NCBI GenBank assembly: GCA_902727895.1
Contig: CACVAP010000046.1
Coordinates: 1-33,196 of the forward strand
Origin: an uncultured Sulfurovum sp.
GTDB taxonomy: Bacteria; Campylobacterota; Campylobacteria; Campylobacterales; Sulfurovaceae
Direction: 5' to 3'
DNA: 33,196 bases
Positions within the stretch are counted from its first letter, which is position 1, and every line of letters begins with the position of its first letter. The notes under the pieces are model-generated. The model did no database searches and had not been told where the DNA came from. It saw nothing but the letters and a program-made list of their open reading frames with translations. This document shows, piece by piece, positions 24,918-33,196 of this stretch. The position numbers were made by a program, and so were the translations under genes.

Positions 24918-24938
24918 GAGTTGAGTTTTACTCAACTC
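24918..24938. terminator. Bidirectional hairpin between arsB and the next gene
   Basis: 8-bp perfect stem GAGTTGAG / CTCAACTC with loop TTTTA, 12 nt after the arsB stop and 9 nt from the stop of the convergent gene. No long T-run follows, so termination strength is uncertain. Confidence 0.5.
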
Positions 24939-24946
24939 TGTAATGA

Positions 24947-25804
24947 TTAAGATTCTTTACTATTCTGTATGGTCTTAAAGAAAAATGCAAGCCCTACAAA
25001 CATCACTGTTGTTCCAATAATAAGATAAAAAGCATACAGCATATTCGTATAATCATCTAAGGTAATTTTAAACACCACCATCAGGGTCTCAATAGATAAT
25101 GCAATAACAATAGAAGAGAGAAATTTTCCTAAAACTTTATACTGATGTCCATCTTCATGTGAAAAATTACGAAATAAGACCTCATGCTCCATAATCTGTT
25201 TTGCTAAATCAAAAATTGCAATTCCCAAGGTCACAGCAATAATAGATTTAAATATAGAGTGAAAAAAATCACTCTCAGGATTCATAAAAAACAACTCCAC
25301 CAACCTATACCCTCCATACACAATTAGTGCAATTGCTACTATGGCTAAAATTGTTGCCCCTGTTGCATAAATTATACGTGTAACCTTATCATGTACACTA
25401 TTGTATTCAATTAATTTTAACTCTTCTAAAAGAAAAAGTAAATTACAATCAAATATATAGTAGTGATCATCAATTTTTCGAACAACCGTCAAACTAGCTT
25501 TACCTGTTCGATAATGTATGTACGGATTAGAGATATAAAATCCATCTTCATTAAGATCTAATTTCGAAAAATAATGACTCTTACTATTCCCTATATTAAG
25601 GGTCTCTCTTTTATCCTTACATATTATTGGACTCACTTGATTAAATGCTTCGTCAACACTGTAAATGAGTTGTATAAAATCATACTTCTTAAAAATACTT
25701 TCTGCATTCTCAATATAATTTATTGATGTATTTTTAATAGAGTTAATAATAAAATTATCAACTGTTGTTTTATGTTTCTTATAAGTATTAATAACTACCT
25801 TCAT
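24947..25804 (-). CDS. PDC/Cache-like sensor protein with four C-terminal membrane helices
   Basis: 285 aa. The N-terminal 140 residues are soluble and start without a signal peptide. YFSKLDLNEDGFYISNPYIHYRTGKASLTVVRKIDD has the pattern of the membrane-distal strands of a PDC/Cache sensor (SNPY...TGKPSLT...P). Four membrane helices follow at about 145-170, 186-205, 228-248 and 256-279, then a short tail. The odd order (sensor first, then helices, no output domain) is shared by uncharacterised Campylobacterota proteins. The ligand and partner are unknown. It may pass a signal through its helices to another protein. Confidence 0.6.
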   Translation of the reverse strand: MKVVINTYKKHKTTVDNFIINSIKNTSINYIENAESIFKKYDFIQLIYSVDEAFNQVSPIICKDKRETLNIGNSKSHYFSKLDLNEDGFYISNPYIHYRTGKASLTVVRKIDDHYYIFDCNLLFLLEELKLIEYNSVHDKVTRIIYATGATILAIVAIALIVYGGYRLVELFFMNPESDFFHSIFKSIIAVTLGIAIFDLAKQIMEHEVLFRNFSHEDGHQYKVLGKFLSSIVIALSIETLMVVFKITLDDYTNMLYAFYLIIGTTVMFVGLAFFFKTIQNSKES

Positions 25805-25899
25805 CTCTAATTTCTCCTAATATTTATTAATTATAACATATATCACTATCACGATAGTAAATCTTATTTGTTAGGTCTTGTATATCTACATATAAATAC

Positions 25900-26058
25900 A
25901 ACATTGCAACGTGCTGAAGCTCAATACGACACCTATCTACAAGAGGTTATTGATGATGCCTTCCAAACCACAAAAGCAGTGAGTTTTCACAAGCTATTAG
26001 TCAACTAAAAAACCATTCTAGTGAACGTGCTACTGCTGTTGAAAGTTATTTGGATTAA
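25900..26058 (+). pseudogene. Gene remnant (coiled-coil-like fragment)
   Basis: Between the Cache-like gene and selO, the + strand encodes TLQRAEAQYDTYLQEVIDDAF, then QTTKAV. After a frame change it continues as AISQLKNHSSERATAVESYLD with a stop at 26056-26058. No start codon or ribosome-binding site fits, so this looks like the tail of a lost, helical protein. The opening TTxCAACGTGCTGAAG is also found inside the mltB-like gene (28310 region), probably by chance. This is all that is visible in the 25805-26107 gap. Confidence 0.35.
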
Positions 26059-26107
26059 ACTTATACCCTAAATAGAGACTGGAAAGATTCTTTCACAGTC
26101 TCTGTGA

Positions 26108-27811
26108 TTACGATGAACAACTCACATGAGAAACACCTGCAATATCAAAGAGTTCAGCAGGTTTTTCTCTGTAATACTTGCTTTCTGTTTCTTCAGACTG
26201 TTCAGCATAAGGGTTGTTCATCACTTCTTGTAAGTCATGAATTAACGCATAGTCTCCATGATTTGCTTTTCGATAAGCAGGTACAAGTAACCACTCACGT
26301 AAAGTATATTTGGGGTTAACAGCTTTCATCTGTTCTGACAGTGATTTTCGCTCTTCAGGAGTAGAAACATCTACCAAAGACTGCCATCTTGTAAACCACT
26401 CTGACCATTTATCCATCAGTTTAGCATCAAGCACACTTTCACCATAAAAGCTCTTTGCAAGTACAGCCATATCCTCAGGAACAGAAGAGAGTTCACGAAA
26501 AAAGATGGTATAGTCTACGGAAGTCTCTATCATCAACCTCATCATGTCATTAAAAAGTGTTGTATCAAAGGTTTTTAACCCCAACTTAGAAGCCCACATT
26601 TTTAACATACGAGCTTGCATCACTTGAGGAAAATCATTTTTAATCTTCTCTAACATCTCTGCTGCCTCTTGATTTGAGGCTAACAGTGGTTTAAGTGCCA
26701 AACAAAACATTTGAAAGTTACGTTCGGCAGCTTTGGGTTGATTGAGAAAAGAGTAATGTACACCTCCACCTGTCCACGGCTGATATCTTGGGTCAAACAT
26801 GTCTATGAATCCAAAAGGGCCATAATCAATTGTATAACCCCCTACTGCACAGTTATCACTGTTGAAGTTTCCTTGACAGTAACCCACACGAATCCAATTT
26901 GCAATCAGTAAAGTCAAGCGTTTTCTAAATTCAATCGCCAATAAAAGTACTTTTTCATCCAGTGATAAACTCTCATCAATCACCTCAGAATATTCACGTT
27001 CTATAATATGCAACACCATTTGTTCAAGCTCTTTCATCGCAGTAGGATGTTCATTTTTTCTTGCACGACGACCAAAGAGTTCAAGTTGACCCACACGTAA
27101 AAATGAAGGTGCAACCCGTGTACTAATGGCAACAGCTTCATCTATCATCAGTTCAGGGTCTTTAGAATATGACCCCTTATGAAACCATGGACGACTCACT
27201 GTCTCTGTCTCCGAAGCATAAAGCGTCAAAGAACGTGATGTGGGTATGCCCAGTGCATGCATGTGTTCTTGAGCCAAAAACTCACGCACACTCGAACGCA
27301 ACACAGCACGTCCATCACCACCACGACAATAAGGTGTTCTCCCTCCACCCTTAAGTTGCATCTCCCAACGTTTTCCCTTTAGTACGCCCTCAAAAATTGA
27401 AACGGCACGACCATCACCATATCCATTCCCTGTACGAAATGGACACTGATCATAATATTCCGTTCCATAGATAGAAAGAGCATAACCCGTAGCCCAACCT
27501 GTCTTTCGCATTGACTCTGGTAGCTCTGAAGTATTTCCAGAAAACATTTTCATAAATGGCTCAGAGGTTGCCAAAGAGTCTGACAATCCAAATTCAGAAA
27601 AAAATCGCTTACTGTGGGCAACATATTTAGGGTTTTTAATGCGTGTAGGATTCACAGGAACAAAATGCCCAGAAAAGACTTGTCTTGGGTCATGGTCTAT
27701 ACCATCTTCTCTAGCATCAGGATCAATATTAAGTGTGTTTATAAGTGAATAATCTGCCAAAGGTGCAAGATCTTCAAGCGTTTCTACTGTGGTATTATCG
27801 GTTGTTTTCAT
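26108..27811 (-). CDS. selO: Protein adenylyltransferase SelO (YdiU family)
   Basis: 567 aa, longer than E. coli YdiU (478). Pseudokinase-fold signatures are present: [19 protein letters not shown] (nucleotide loop), [28 protein letters not shown] and [27 protein letters not shown]. The C-terminus ends VSCSS; the Cys occupies the position of selenocysteine in animal SelO and can form a redox-regulating disulfide. SelO transfers AMP to Ser/Thr/Tyr of metabolic and redox proteins. Apparently monocistronic, with its own start region 27812-27835. Confidence 0.94.
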   Translation of the reverse strand: MKTTDNTTVETLEDLAPLADYSLINTLNIDPDAREDGIDHDPRQVFSGHFVPVNPTRIKNPKYVAHSKRFFSEFGLSDSLATSEPFMKMFSGNTSELPESMRKTGWATGYALSIYGTEYYDQCPFRTGNGYGDGRAVSIFEGVLKGKRWEMQLKGGGRTPYCRGGDGRAVLRSSVREFLAQEHMHALGIPTSRSLTLYASETETVSRPWFHKGSYSKDPELMIDEAVAISTRVAPSFLRVGQLELFGRRARKNEHPTAMKELEQMVLHIIEREYSEVIDESLSLDEKVLLLAIEFRKRLTLLIANWIRVGYCQGNFNSDNCAVGGYTIDYGPFGFIDMFDPRYQPWTGGGVHYSFLNQPKAAERNFQMFCLALKPLLASNQEAAEMLEKIKNDFPQVMQARMLKMWASKLGLKTFDTTLFNDMMRLMIETSVDYTIFFRELSSVPEDMAVLAKSFYGESVLDAKLMDKWSEWFTRWQSLVDVSTPEERKSLSEQMKAVNPKYTLREWLLVPAYRKANHGDYALIHDLQEVMNNPYAEQSEETESKYYREKPAELFDIAGVSHVSCSS

Positions 27812-27951
27812 AGGTTTTCCTTGTTATTAGGAGTTATTTTATCTGATTTTTCACACTATAGCAGATGAAACTAAATTCTTGTTTTCTATAATGATGGAAT
27901 TAAAAGGTCAGTCATCTTAAATCTATTTAACTTCTTCCTTTTAATATTCAT

Positions 27952-29007
27952 ATGATATTATTAAATATGAATTTAATAAAACTAATAAGCCTAACCCTAC
28001 TAACAACTTTTACGCTCCAAGCAGCTGAACCCAAAGAACCACTACCTCCCGTACCTTATGACTTTTTAGCCAAGAAAAAAGTCAAAAAATTTATTAATAT
28101 GATGGTCAATAAAAATAACTTCAAACGTAGCTATATGGAAGAGGTTTTGGGTAACGCAATGTTAGACCAAGAAACCCTTGACCGTTACGTGGGTAAGTAC
28201 AAAGCAGGAAGTACCAACGGAACATGGGAACGCTATAAGAAAAATGTCTTAAATGATGAAAGCATGGCACTTGCCCTAGAGTTTAAGAAAAATTATTACA
28301 CAACATTACAACGTGCTGAAGATGAGTACAACATTGACATGGATTATATAGTAGGTTTTTTAGGGGTAGAAAGTAAATATGGAACATTTACAGGTGACTT
28401 TAGAGTACTTGACTCTTTAGCAACTTTGGGTTTTCATAAAAACCGTATGCACAAATGGTTCAATGCTGAGTTAAAGAACCTTTTCTTACTCATGCGTGAA
28501 GAAAACCGAGACATCTACACCCAATATGGTTCATTTGCAGGAGCAATGGGCGCTGTACAACAGATGCCTTCCATCCAAAGACGTTTTGCAGTTGATTACA
28601 ATGGTGATGGGATAAAAGACCCATGGGACTTAGAAGATTCAATTGGGATTATTGCCAAGTTTATGCACAAAAAAGGTTGGGTAAAAGGTGCTGTGGTTGC
28701 AGCCTCTACTAACTTTTCAGGAACACGTTTTAAAAAGCTCAAAACTTCTCATAAAAAGAAATACACAATGAACTACTTAAATAAACATGGTATTAAAGCG
28801 ACTCAGCCATTTTATGAGTCAAAAGCCTACTTACTCAAAAACCGTAATGACAGCAACGATGACATTTGGTTAGGAGGAAGTAACTTTAGAGTACTTACTA
28901 GGTACAATAACTCAACCTCTTACGGTATGGCTATTCACCTTATTGCCGAGCATGTAAAAAACTTTACGCCTCAAAATGATAATACCTTTGTTACCTTTCA
29001 AGAATAA
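27952..29007 (+). CDS. mltB: MltB-type lytic murein transglycosylase
   Basis: 351 aa from ATG 27952 (an ATG five codons later, MNLIKLISL, is equally possible; neither has a clear ribosome-binding site). Signal peptide ends near AAEP; there is no lipobox Cys. The catalytic Glu is E140 in IVGFLGVESKYG. Other family blocks are RRAEDEYN-like LQRAEDEYNID, SFAGAMGAVQQMPSIQRRFAVDYNGDGIKDPWD and LTRYNNSTSYGMAI. It cleaves peptidoglycan with formation of 1,6-anhydro-muramic acid, in the periplasm. Monocistronic, with a strong terminator after it. Confidence 0.93.
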   Translation: MILLNMNLIKLISLTLLTTFTLQAAEPKEPLPPVPYDFLAKKKVKKFINMMVNKNNFKRSYMEEVLGNAMLDQETLDRYVGKYKAGSTNGTWERYKKNVLNDESMALALEFKKNYYTTLQRAEDEYNIDMDYIVGFLGVESKYGTFTGDFRVLDSLATLGFHKNRMHKWFNAELKNLFLLMREENRDIYTQYGSFAGAMGAVQQMPSIQRRFAVDYNGDGIKDPWDLEDSIGIIAKFMHKKGWVKGAVVAASTNFSGTRFKKLKTSHKKKYTMNYLNKHGIKATQPFYESKAYLLKNRNDSNDDIWLGGSNFRVLTRYNNSTSYGMAIHLIAEHVKNFTPQNDNTFVTFQE

Positions 29008-29027
29008 CATAATTCACTAATATTATT

Positions 29028-29059
29028 AAAGTCACTTCTTTTTTCTAAGAAGTGACTTT
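29028..29059. terminator. Bidirectional intrinsic terminator
   Basis: Perfect 13-bp stem AAAGTCACTTCTT / AAGAAGTGACTTT with a 6-nt loop TTTTCT. It lies between the stops of the mltB-like gene (+) and the SH3-like gene (-). The stem ends in AAA/TTT, so both transcripts get a short U-tract. Confidence 0.85.
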
Positions 29060-29074
29060 ATATCCCTCTACTAT

Positions 29075-29788
29075 TTAATCCCCTTCATACATCAAACAAC
29101 CAAGAGGCTTACCTTTTTCTTGCATATATCCAGAAGAAGAACGAACCCACCCCACCAAACCAAAAGAAGTTTGTACTAAATAATCTTTAGAATTATCAAT
29201 ATCAGACTTAGATACTGTAAATGCATTTAACAAAACTTTGACTTTTTTTCCTTTTGGTATGTTTGCAACAATATTTCCTTTGCCACCTTGTTCTGAATAA
29301 AGTGTGGCTAAAGCTGATGTTTCACATTCCATATTGACAGAAAGAAAAGCTTGTTTTAGTTCTTTAACACCATTTTTTGTAATTTTAAATTTTCTTTTTA
29401 CTTCATAGTTTTCATTAGTTCTATTAGAAATATAAATAGTTCCTGATTGAGAAATAAAAACGCTTTCACCTGCAATCATTGTCTCTTTACCATTATGTTT
29501 AAAAACAAAAGAAAAATCATCACTTGCTCCAGGGTCAATAGAGAGTTTAACTTCTTCACCCTTAATCGTTAAAAACATGGTTTTCACAGAAGCATGAGTA
29601 TTTTTATCTTTACTCTTTTTAATTTTCATACTTTTTATTAATTTAGGAGAAATAAATACCATCATATCATCAAGCGTATATTGCTTATAATCTTTAAATG
29701 ACGCTGGTTTCTTAAACTCATTTTCTCCAAAGAGTAATGTTGTAAAGAGCATAGCCAAAACTGATAATGTTATAATTGTTTTTTTCAT
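29075..29788 (-). CDS. Exported protein with C-terminal SH3-like domain
   Basis: 237 aa. Signal peptide 1-21 (MKKTIITLSVLAMLFTTLLFG). The middle is beta-rich and not recognised. Residues about 165-232 look like a bacterial SH3 domain: ATLYSEQGGKGNIVANIPKGKKVKVLLN...DYLVQTSFGLVGWVRSS, where the IPKGKKVKVL and GLVGWVRS strands are diagnostic. Such domains bind peptidoglycan or peptides at the cell envelope. Two cysteines (in MECETSA and PLGCLMYEGD) may form a disulfide. It follows the DUF3298 gene by 9 bp, so the two are one operon. Confidence 0.75.
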   Translation of the reverse strand: MKKTIITLSVLAMLFTTLLFGENEFKKPASFKDYKQYTLDDMMVFISPKLIKSMKIKKSKDKNTHASVKTMFLTIKGEEVKLSIDPGASDDFSFVFKHNGKETMIAGESVFISQSGTIYISNRTNENYEVKRKFKITKNGVKELKQAFLSVNMECETSALATLYSEQGGKGNIVANIPKGKKVKVLLNAFTVSKSDIDNSKDYLVQTSFGLVGWVRSSSGYMQEKGKPLGCLMYEGD

Positions 29789-29797
29789 GTTAATCCT

Positions 29798-31054
29798 TTA
29801 TCGAATTTCAACATCATAATTTTGAAATCCTTGTTGTCCTTGTGTTCCTTTGTAGGGAGTATTAAAAAATTGTTTTTCATTTTTAACTGTCATTCGGTAG
29901 CGTACTTTTAAGCTATCTATATTTTCAGGCATATTAAGTATTAACTCAATTTTTCGTTCTTTCTCATCTGTCCACTTTGTAACTTCACCTTCAACTAAAA
30001 GATACTCACTAACAATGTTCTTCTTTTGGCTAAGATTATAAATCTTATGTCCTTTTGGATAAAGCATCAACTTATCAATGTTTTGTGAAGACTTTGATAA
30101 TACCTCACTTTTACTAGAGAGCTGAGGAAAAGAAAGAGAGATGCTTCCTTTATTTGCTTTCATTCGATAATTATACGGGTCTTTACTCACTTGAAGAATT
30201 AATTTTAGTTTTGAACCAGAAATTCTTTCAGCACTTAAGTTCATGCTTGAAAGGGCATCGCTAAAACTATGCTGTACTTTACCTTCACTAAGCTTTTGAG
30301 CTTTTGCTAAAGGTGCTAAGTAGCCATTGGGTTTAATAATAGACTTTAATAAGGCATAAGGAACAATGATGTTAGTCGTTCCTGCTGCATAAGATTTAAT
30401 CTCATAAGCATTGTAGGCTAAATGAAGACCATCTTCACCAAAACCAATGGCTTCAGCTAAGACAAACTTATTGTCAAACCAATCTAATTTATCTTGGAGG
30501 TTATCATCTTCTTTAATGTGACTTTGAATACGGTATTCTTTTTCCACAATTTCTTTGAGTTTCTTTTTATAATTAGGAACAAAAACATCTTCAAGCGTAA
30601 TTTCTTTACCTGTTTTCGTATCATAATTTATAAAGATGGTATTCCCCATACCATGAGCGCCTCCAAGATAAGCATAAAATGAGCCTTCTAAAGTAAAAGT
30701 CTTATCTGTGGCAGAAAGAACTTTAAGGCTAAGGCTTGATTCATGTCCCATCGCAGAACCTACATTCCCTTCTTTAATCTCTTTTAACACGTGAGACTTT
30801 GGACTATTTTGTGCTTTCAGTTCTTTTTCAATGGCTTGTCGTAGGTGCTTTTCTAAGGTTTTATTAGTACTACTAACTTTTGGGTATTTTGTTTTAGTTT
30901 CCATACAGAAATCAACTTCTTTTTGACTCTCATCATTTAAAAGTGTGTTTTTACAAAATTTATGACTGCTTTTTTCAATAGTACTTGAAATATTACTTGC
31001 AACTAAAGTGTTTAAAGAGAAAAGAAGTACGAGGGGCAGGGTTTTAACGTTCAT
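29798..31054 (-). CDS. Exported DUF3298 (RsiV-like) domain protein
   Basis: 418 aa. Signal peptide 1-19 (KTLPLVLLFSLNTLVA). Residues about 50-240 match DUF4163/DUF3298: FTLEGSFYAYLGGAHGMGNTIFINYDTKTGKEITLEDVF, then GFGEDGLHLAYNAYEIKSYAAGTTNIIVPY. This is the extracellular, lysozyme-binding-type fold of RsiV and of many envelope proteins. The last 170 residues are beta-rich and unfamiliar (NMPENIDSLKVRYRMTVKNE). Cysteines C34 and about C49 may pair. A periplasmic binding or sensing role is inferred. First gene of a two-gene unit with the SH3-like protein. Confidence 0.8.
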   Translation of the reverse strand: MNVKTLPLVLLFSLNTLVASNISSTIEKSSHKFCKNTLLNDESQKEVDFCMETKTKYPKVSSTNKTLEKHLRQAIEKELKAQNSPKSHVLKEIKEGNVGSAMGHESSLSLKVLSATDKTFTLEGSFYAYLGGAHGMGNTIFINYDTKTGKEITLEDVFVPNYKKKLKEIVEKEYRIQSHIKEDDNLQDKLDWFDNKFVLAEAIGFGEDGLHLAYNAYEIKSYAAGTTNIIVPYALLKSIIKPNGYLAPLAKAQKLSEGKVQHSFSDALSSMNLSAERISGSKLKLILQVSKDPYNYRMKANKGSISLSFPQLSSKSEVLSKSSQNIDKLMLYPKGHKIYNLSQKKNIVSEYLLVEGEVTKWTDEKERKIELILNMPENIDSLKVRYRMTVKNEKQFFNTPYKGTQGQQGFQNYDVEIR

Positions 31055-31205
31055 AATGGTTCCTTGAGAATTAATGATATTAGCGTAGCACTATTTTACA
31101 AAATTGTAGAGAAAAAAAGTCAATAAATGTCATATTTTAAGTTTTAAAAAAGGCTCAGTATCAAGAGTGTTAAGATATTAGACTAATGTTGTTAATATTA
31201 CAGCT

Positions 31206-32093
31206 ATGAAAAAATTTACCAGCGAACCCTTATTAGAAATAACCACATGGATACAAGAAGCACTTAAAACTAGCACAAGCCTAAGTTTTATAGTGCCAGA
31301 TCCCGACCAAGAAAACAACCGAAGCTTTAAAGCATGGGTCAACCTAGCAGAACTACACTTTTGTAAACTACTTATACCTAAACCAATAGATGAGAACTTC
31401 ATACAACTTACTTTTCAAAAACTCAATCAAGAAAGTTCTTTTCATTCGGCAAGCGTCAAAAACAAAGAAGAGAAGTATGGAACTAACTCCATTTTTTTTG
31501 ATATCAATAAAAATGAAGAACCAACTTTTTTACATGCTTACAAAAAAGCTTTAGAAGCTGTCAAGGTCGAGAAACGAAAACATATTTTAAACCTTGGCAT
31601 TAACAAAGGTGATGAGTTCGAACTCATTCAACAACTTATAGAAACAGAAACCTTTGACAACATAAACTTCACTGGCATCGACCATTCTCAAACTGCTTTA
31701 AACCATGCCAAAAAACGTTTCCCAAAAGACAATGTACAATTCTTTCAACAGGATATCAATACCATTAAAGAACTCCAACTACAAAAGTCTGATCTTATTA
31801 TAAGCATTGGTACTCTACAAAGTCCTAGCATCAACTACAAGCCTTTTCTCATGTCTTTGGTACAAGAACACCTCACGTATGATGGTGCGTTTATATTGGG
31901 CTTCCCAAACTCACGCTGGATAGATGGCGAACTCATCTACGGAGCAAAAGCCCCTAACTACCCTTACTCAGAGATGTCATTGCTTTATAACGATGTTATT
32001 TTTGCTAAGAAGTATCTGCAACAGAAGAAGTTTAGAGTTACCATTACAGGTAGAGAATATATCTTTTTGACGGCTACGAGGATTGGACTATAA
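31206..32093 (+). CDS. Class I SAM-dependent methyltransferase
   Basis: 295 aa. A Rossmann-type methyltransferase fold occupies about 125-260: motif I HILNLGINKGDEFELI, acidic residue in FTGIDHSQTAL, motif II/III DNVQFFQQDIN, and LIISIGTLQSP. The first 120 residues are a family-specific extension (WIQEALKTSTSLSFIVPDP...). The substrate is not evident. Its 3' end converges with the exonuclease gene, overlapping by 20 bp. No ribosome-binding site stronger than a weak A-rich stretch is seen upstream. Confidence 0.75.
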   Translation: MKKFTSEPLLEITTWIQEALKTSTSLSFIVPDPDQENNRSFKAWVNLAELHFCKLLIPKPIDENFIQLTFQKLNQESSFHSASVKNKEEKYGTNSIFFDINKNEEPTFLHAYKKALEAVKVEKRKHILNLGINKGDEFELIQQLIETETFDNINFTGIDHSQTALNHAKKRFPKDNVQFFQQDINTIKELQLQKSDLIISIGTLQSPSINYKPFLMSLVQEHLTYDGAFILGFPNSRWIDGELIYGAKAPNYPYSEMSLLYNDVIFAKKYLQQKKFRVTITGREYIFLTATRIGL

Positions 32094-32628
32094 ACGGCAT
32101 CAACCGAGCCATATTACGTGCATCATCAATCCCACGATGATGTGTGCCTTCTAATTCCAATCCAACATGTGCTAACGCTCTGTCCAATCCACAAGGCTTA
32201 ATGTTTTGTTGTTTGGCAAATGCCTTTTTGATGTTAAGATGCTCTTCGTTAAATGGGTAGTCTAAATTATGCAGTTTAGCGTCCAATATAAATTGATTTT
32301 TATCATAATCACCCCAGGAACAAAAAAGATACTCTTCATACTGACTCGACCATGTTTTAAATGCTTCTATGGCTTCTTTATAGCCTATGGCATTGTCCAC
32401 ATCGTCTTGGGTAATGGTGGTGAGTGTTTTACAAAAGTCGGTTAAAGTCGGATTGAGTATGGGTTTTATAAACGTTGTGTATTCATCAACAACGTCCAAT
32501 GTCCCAGCATCGACAACAACAGCACCAATCTCTATGATTTCCATTGCTTCACGCGTGATGATTCTTTCTTTACAACAAGTGGCTTCTAGGTCGATGATGA
32601 GGTAGTTCTTATGGTTATTATTTGTCAT
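32074..32628 (-). CDS. DEDDh-family 3'-5' exonuclease (KapD/ERI1-like)
   Basis: 184 aa. The DEDDh motifs are in order: Exo I IIDLEATCC with D and E, Exo II around SWGDYDKNQF, and Exo III THHRGIDDARNMARL with the catalytic His and Asp. The Cys in DLEATC and the short length match the KapD/ERI-1/Snipper group, which trims RNA 3' ends or structured nucleic acid. Its start region overlaps the 3' end of the transposase fragment by 11 bp, so its own promoter may lie inside that relic. Confidence 0.87.
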   Translation of the reverse strand: MTNNNHKNYLIIDLEATCCKERIITREAMEIIEIGAVVVDAGTLDVVDEYTTFIKPILNPTLTDFCKTLTTITQDDVDNAIGYKEAIEAFKTWSSQYEEYLFCSWGDYDKNQFILDAKLHNLDYPFNEEHLNIKKAFAKQQNIKPCGLDRALAHVGLELEGTHHRGIDDARNMARLMPFIVQSS

Positions 32629-33068
32629 GAGTAATTTTATCGAAATTTCCGTAGGTCGGGCTGCCCCCTGCCCGACAATTGTTCCAATGACTAATATGTT
32701 TGTTTATTTTATGTTTTTCATGCCAATATTTATTTTCTATATTGTGCATTTTCTTTATGCTTGTTTTTGTCGGGCAGGGGGCAGCCCGACCTACGGTTTT
32801 TTTGTAAAATGATGAATATTCCCAATCATTTATATCTTCAACCAATCCATGTTTTATAGGATTATAGTGTATGTATTCTAAAGTTTTTAACCAATCTTTT
32901 TCATCTCTAATCGTATGTTCATAGAATCGTTCTTGCCATATACCTCCATGTCTTCTTCTATATTTAGCATCACTTATTTCCAGTTTAGCTTCTTTTTTTA
33001 CTGACTGCTCCAACCCATAGATAAACGTTCTTTTAATATAGGAAATAATTTTAGAATAATCTTTTGAA
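32618..33068 (-). pseudogene. REP-associated tyrosine transposase (RAYT), truncated at both ends
   Basis: The frame reads SKDYSKIISYIKRTFIYG, then RHGGIWQERFYEHTIRDEKD and WLKTLEYIHYNPIKHGLVED to YSSFYK, which is the C-terminal half of a RAYT (Y1 transposase superfamily). The N-terminal HUH part is absent: the frame meets a stop and the IS3 left end at about 33070. At the other end coding runs into the REP palindrome (VGRAAPCPT...CRAGGSPTYG is the translated REP pair) and stops at 32618. A start at TTG 33013 is formally possible, but no active enzyme would result. RAYTs mobilise REP sequences, which explains the palindromes beside it. Confidence 0.85.
32649..32796. repeat. Pair of inverted REP palindromes (BIME-like)
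   Basis: A 28-bp sequence at 32649-32676 is repeated perfectly in inverse orientation at 32769-32796, 92 bp apart. Each copy has a GTAGG head and an internal hairpin GTCGGGC (8-nt loop) GCCCGAC, the structure recognised by RAYT enzymes. They are strikingly GC-rich against the AT-rich background. The DNA between them is AT-rich and has no gene of its own. Confidence 0.9.
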
Positions 33069-33196
33069 TGTTATAATGCTCCCCAAAAACTAGACCAGCA
33101 AAACAAGATTTTTTATATCAATAAGATAGAATAAAGATTAAGAAATCAAGGAATAAAAAATGAGTAAGAAACGGAAAGTATATAGTGCAGAGTTCA
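33069..33196 (+). mobile_element. IS3-family insertion sequence, left end (continues beyond the window)
   Basis: Sequence changes at about 33069-33077, where the RAYT frame ends. TGCTCCCCAAAAACTAGACC (33078-33097) resembles the terminal inverted repeat of IS3-family elements with a CCCCAAAAACTAGAC core. A transposase gene follows within 90 bp. The exact first base and target duplication cannot be fixed without the right end. Confidence 0.75.
33160..33196 (+). CDS. IS3-family transposase OrfA, N-terminal 12 codons
   Basis: ATG at 33160 preceded by AAGGA (33148-33152), encoding MSKKRKVYSAEF before the window ends. This is the standard opening of IS3/IS911-group OrfA helix-turn-helix proteins (...YSAEFK). 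OrfB and the right end should lie downstream. Confidence 0.75.
   Translation, partial: MSKKRKVYSAEF

Noticed and set aside
25900-28330. Shared CAACGTGCTGAAG stretch between the gene remnant and the mltB-like gene as a real duplication
   Set aside because: Similarity lasts only about 30 bases and the protein contexts differ; chance or common codon usage is enough.

Overview
The window looks like chromosomal DNA from a member of the Campylobacterota (Sulfurimonas/Sulfurovum/Arcobacter-like). This is inferred from the low GC content, A/T-rich intergenic DNA with TATAAT/TGnTATACT-type -10 boxes, an ArsS/ArsR-like two-component pair of Campylobacterota type, a RibBA whose GTP cyclohydrolase half has lost its zinc cysteines, and the general protein style. 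No rRNA or species-diagnostic gene is present, so the genus is left open.

Layout. 0-1.6 kb: the frayed end of a + strand gene converges on a 485-aa protein with a C-terminal PD-(D/E)xK nuclease signature. 1.8-7.2 kb: housekeeping genes (YbiT-type ABC-F ATPase, exported thioredoxin-like protein, thiI, msrA, ribBA). 7.3-8.1 kb: a six-gene tRNA operon (Gln-fMet-fMet-fMet-Gln-Gly) driven by a perfect consensus sigma70 promoter. 8.1-9.1 kb: a solitary HhaI-like cytosine-C5 methyltransferase gene broken by a single CAA-to-TAA stop. 9.2-13.1 kb: small membrane protein, fluoride channel (crcB/fluC), an exported VWA protein, a NYN-LOTUS RNA-binding/nuclease-like protein and rsmD.

13.2-19.7 kb is the accessory stretch. 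It holds an IS630-family remnant, an intact AbiTii-like/HhH protein (candidate defence gene), a DoxX operon containing a small gene split exactly at a UUUAAAC slippery heptamer, and a 70-aa Cys-rich exported peptide with KCGxGKCG repeats that resembles HvfA-type copper-binding RiPP precursors but has no maturase nearby. It continues with a DUF4143-type ATPase behind repeated operator-like sequences, a tRNA-3'-end-like sequence, a HEPN-like gene lacking its start, and a frameshifted, truncated NACHT NTPase. I read the right half as the remains of a defence island.

19.8-25 kb: a two-component system, a DUF1176 protein, and a complete arsenic resistance operon (arsC-arsR-arsB) with a 15-bp perfect inverted-repeat operator over its promoter. 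25-32.6 kb: a sensor-like membrane protein, a gene remnant, selO, an MltB-type transglycosylase, two exported proteins (SH3-like, DUF3298), a methyltransferase and a DEDD exonuclease. 32.6-33.2 kb: a REP-associated tyrosine transposase fragment, cut on one side by a pair of GC-rich REP palindromes and on the other by the left end of an IS3-family element that runs out of the window.

The best leads for new biology are the orphan HvfA-like peptide with its DoxX operon, the frameshift-site gene in that operon, and the AbiTii-HhH protein.
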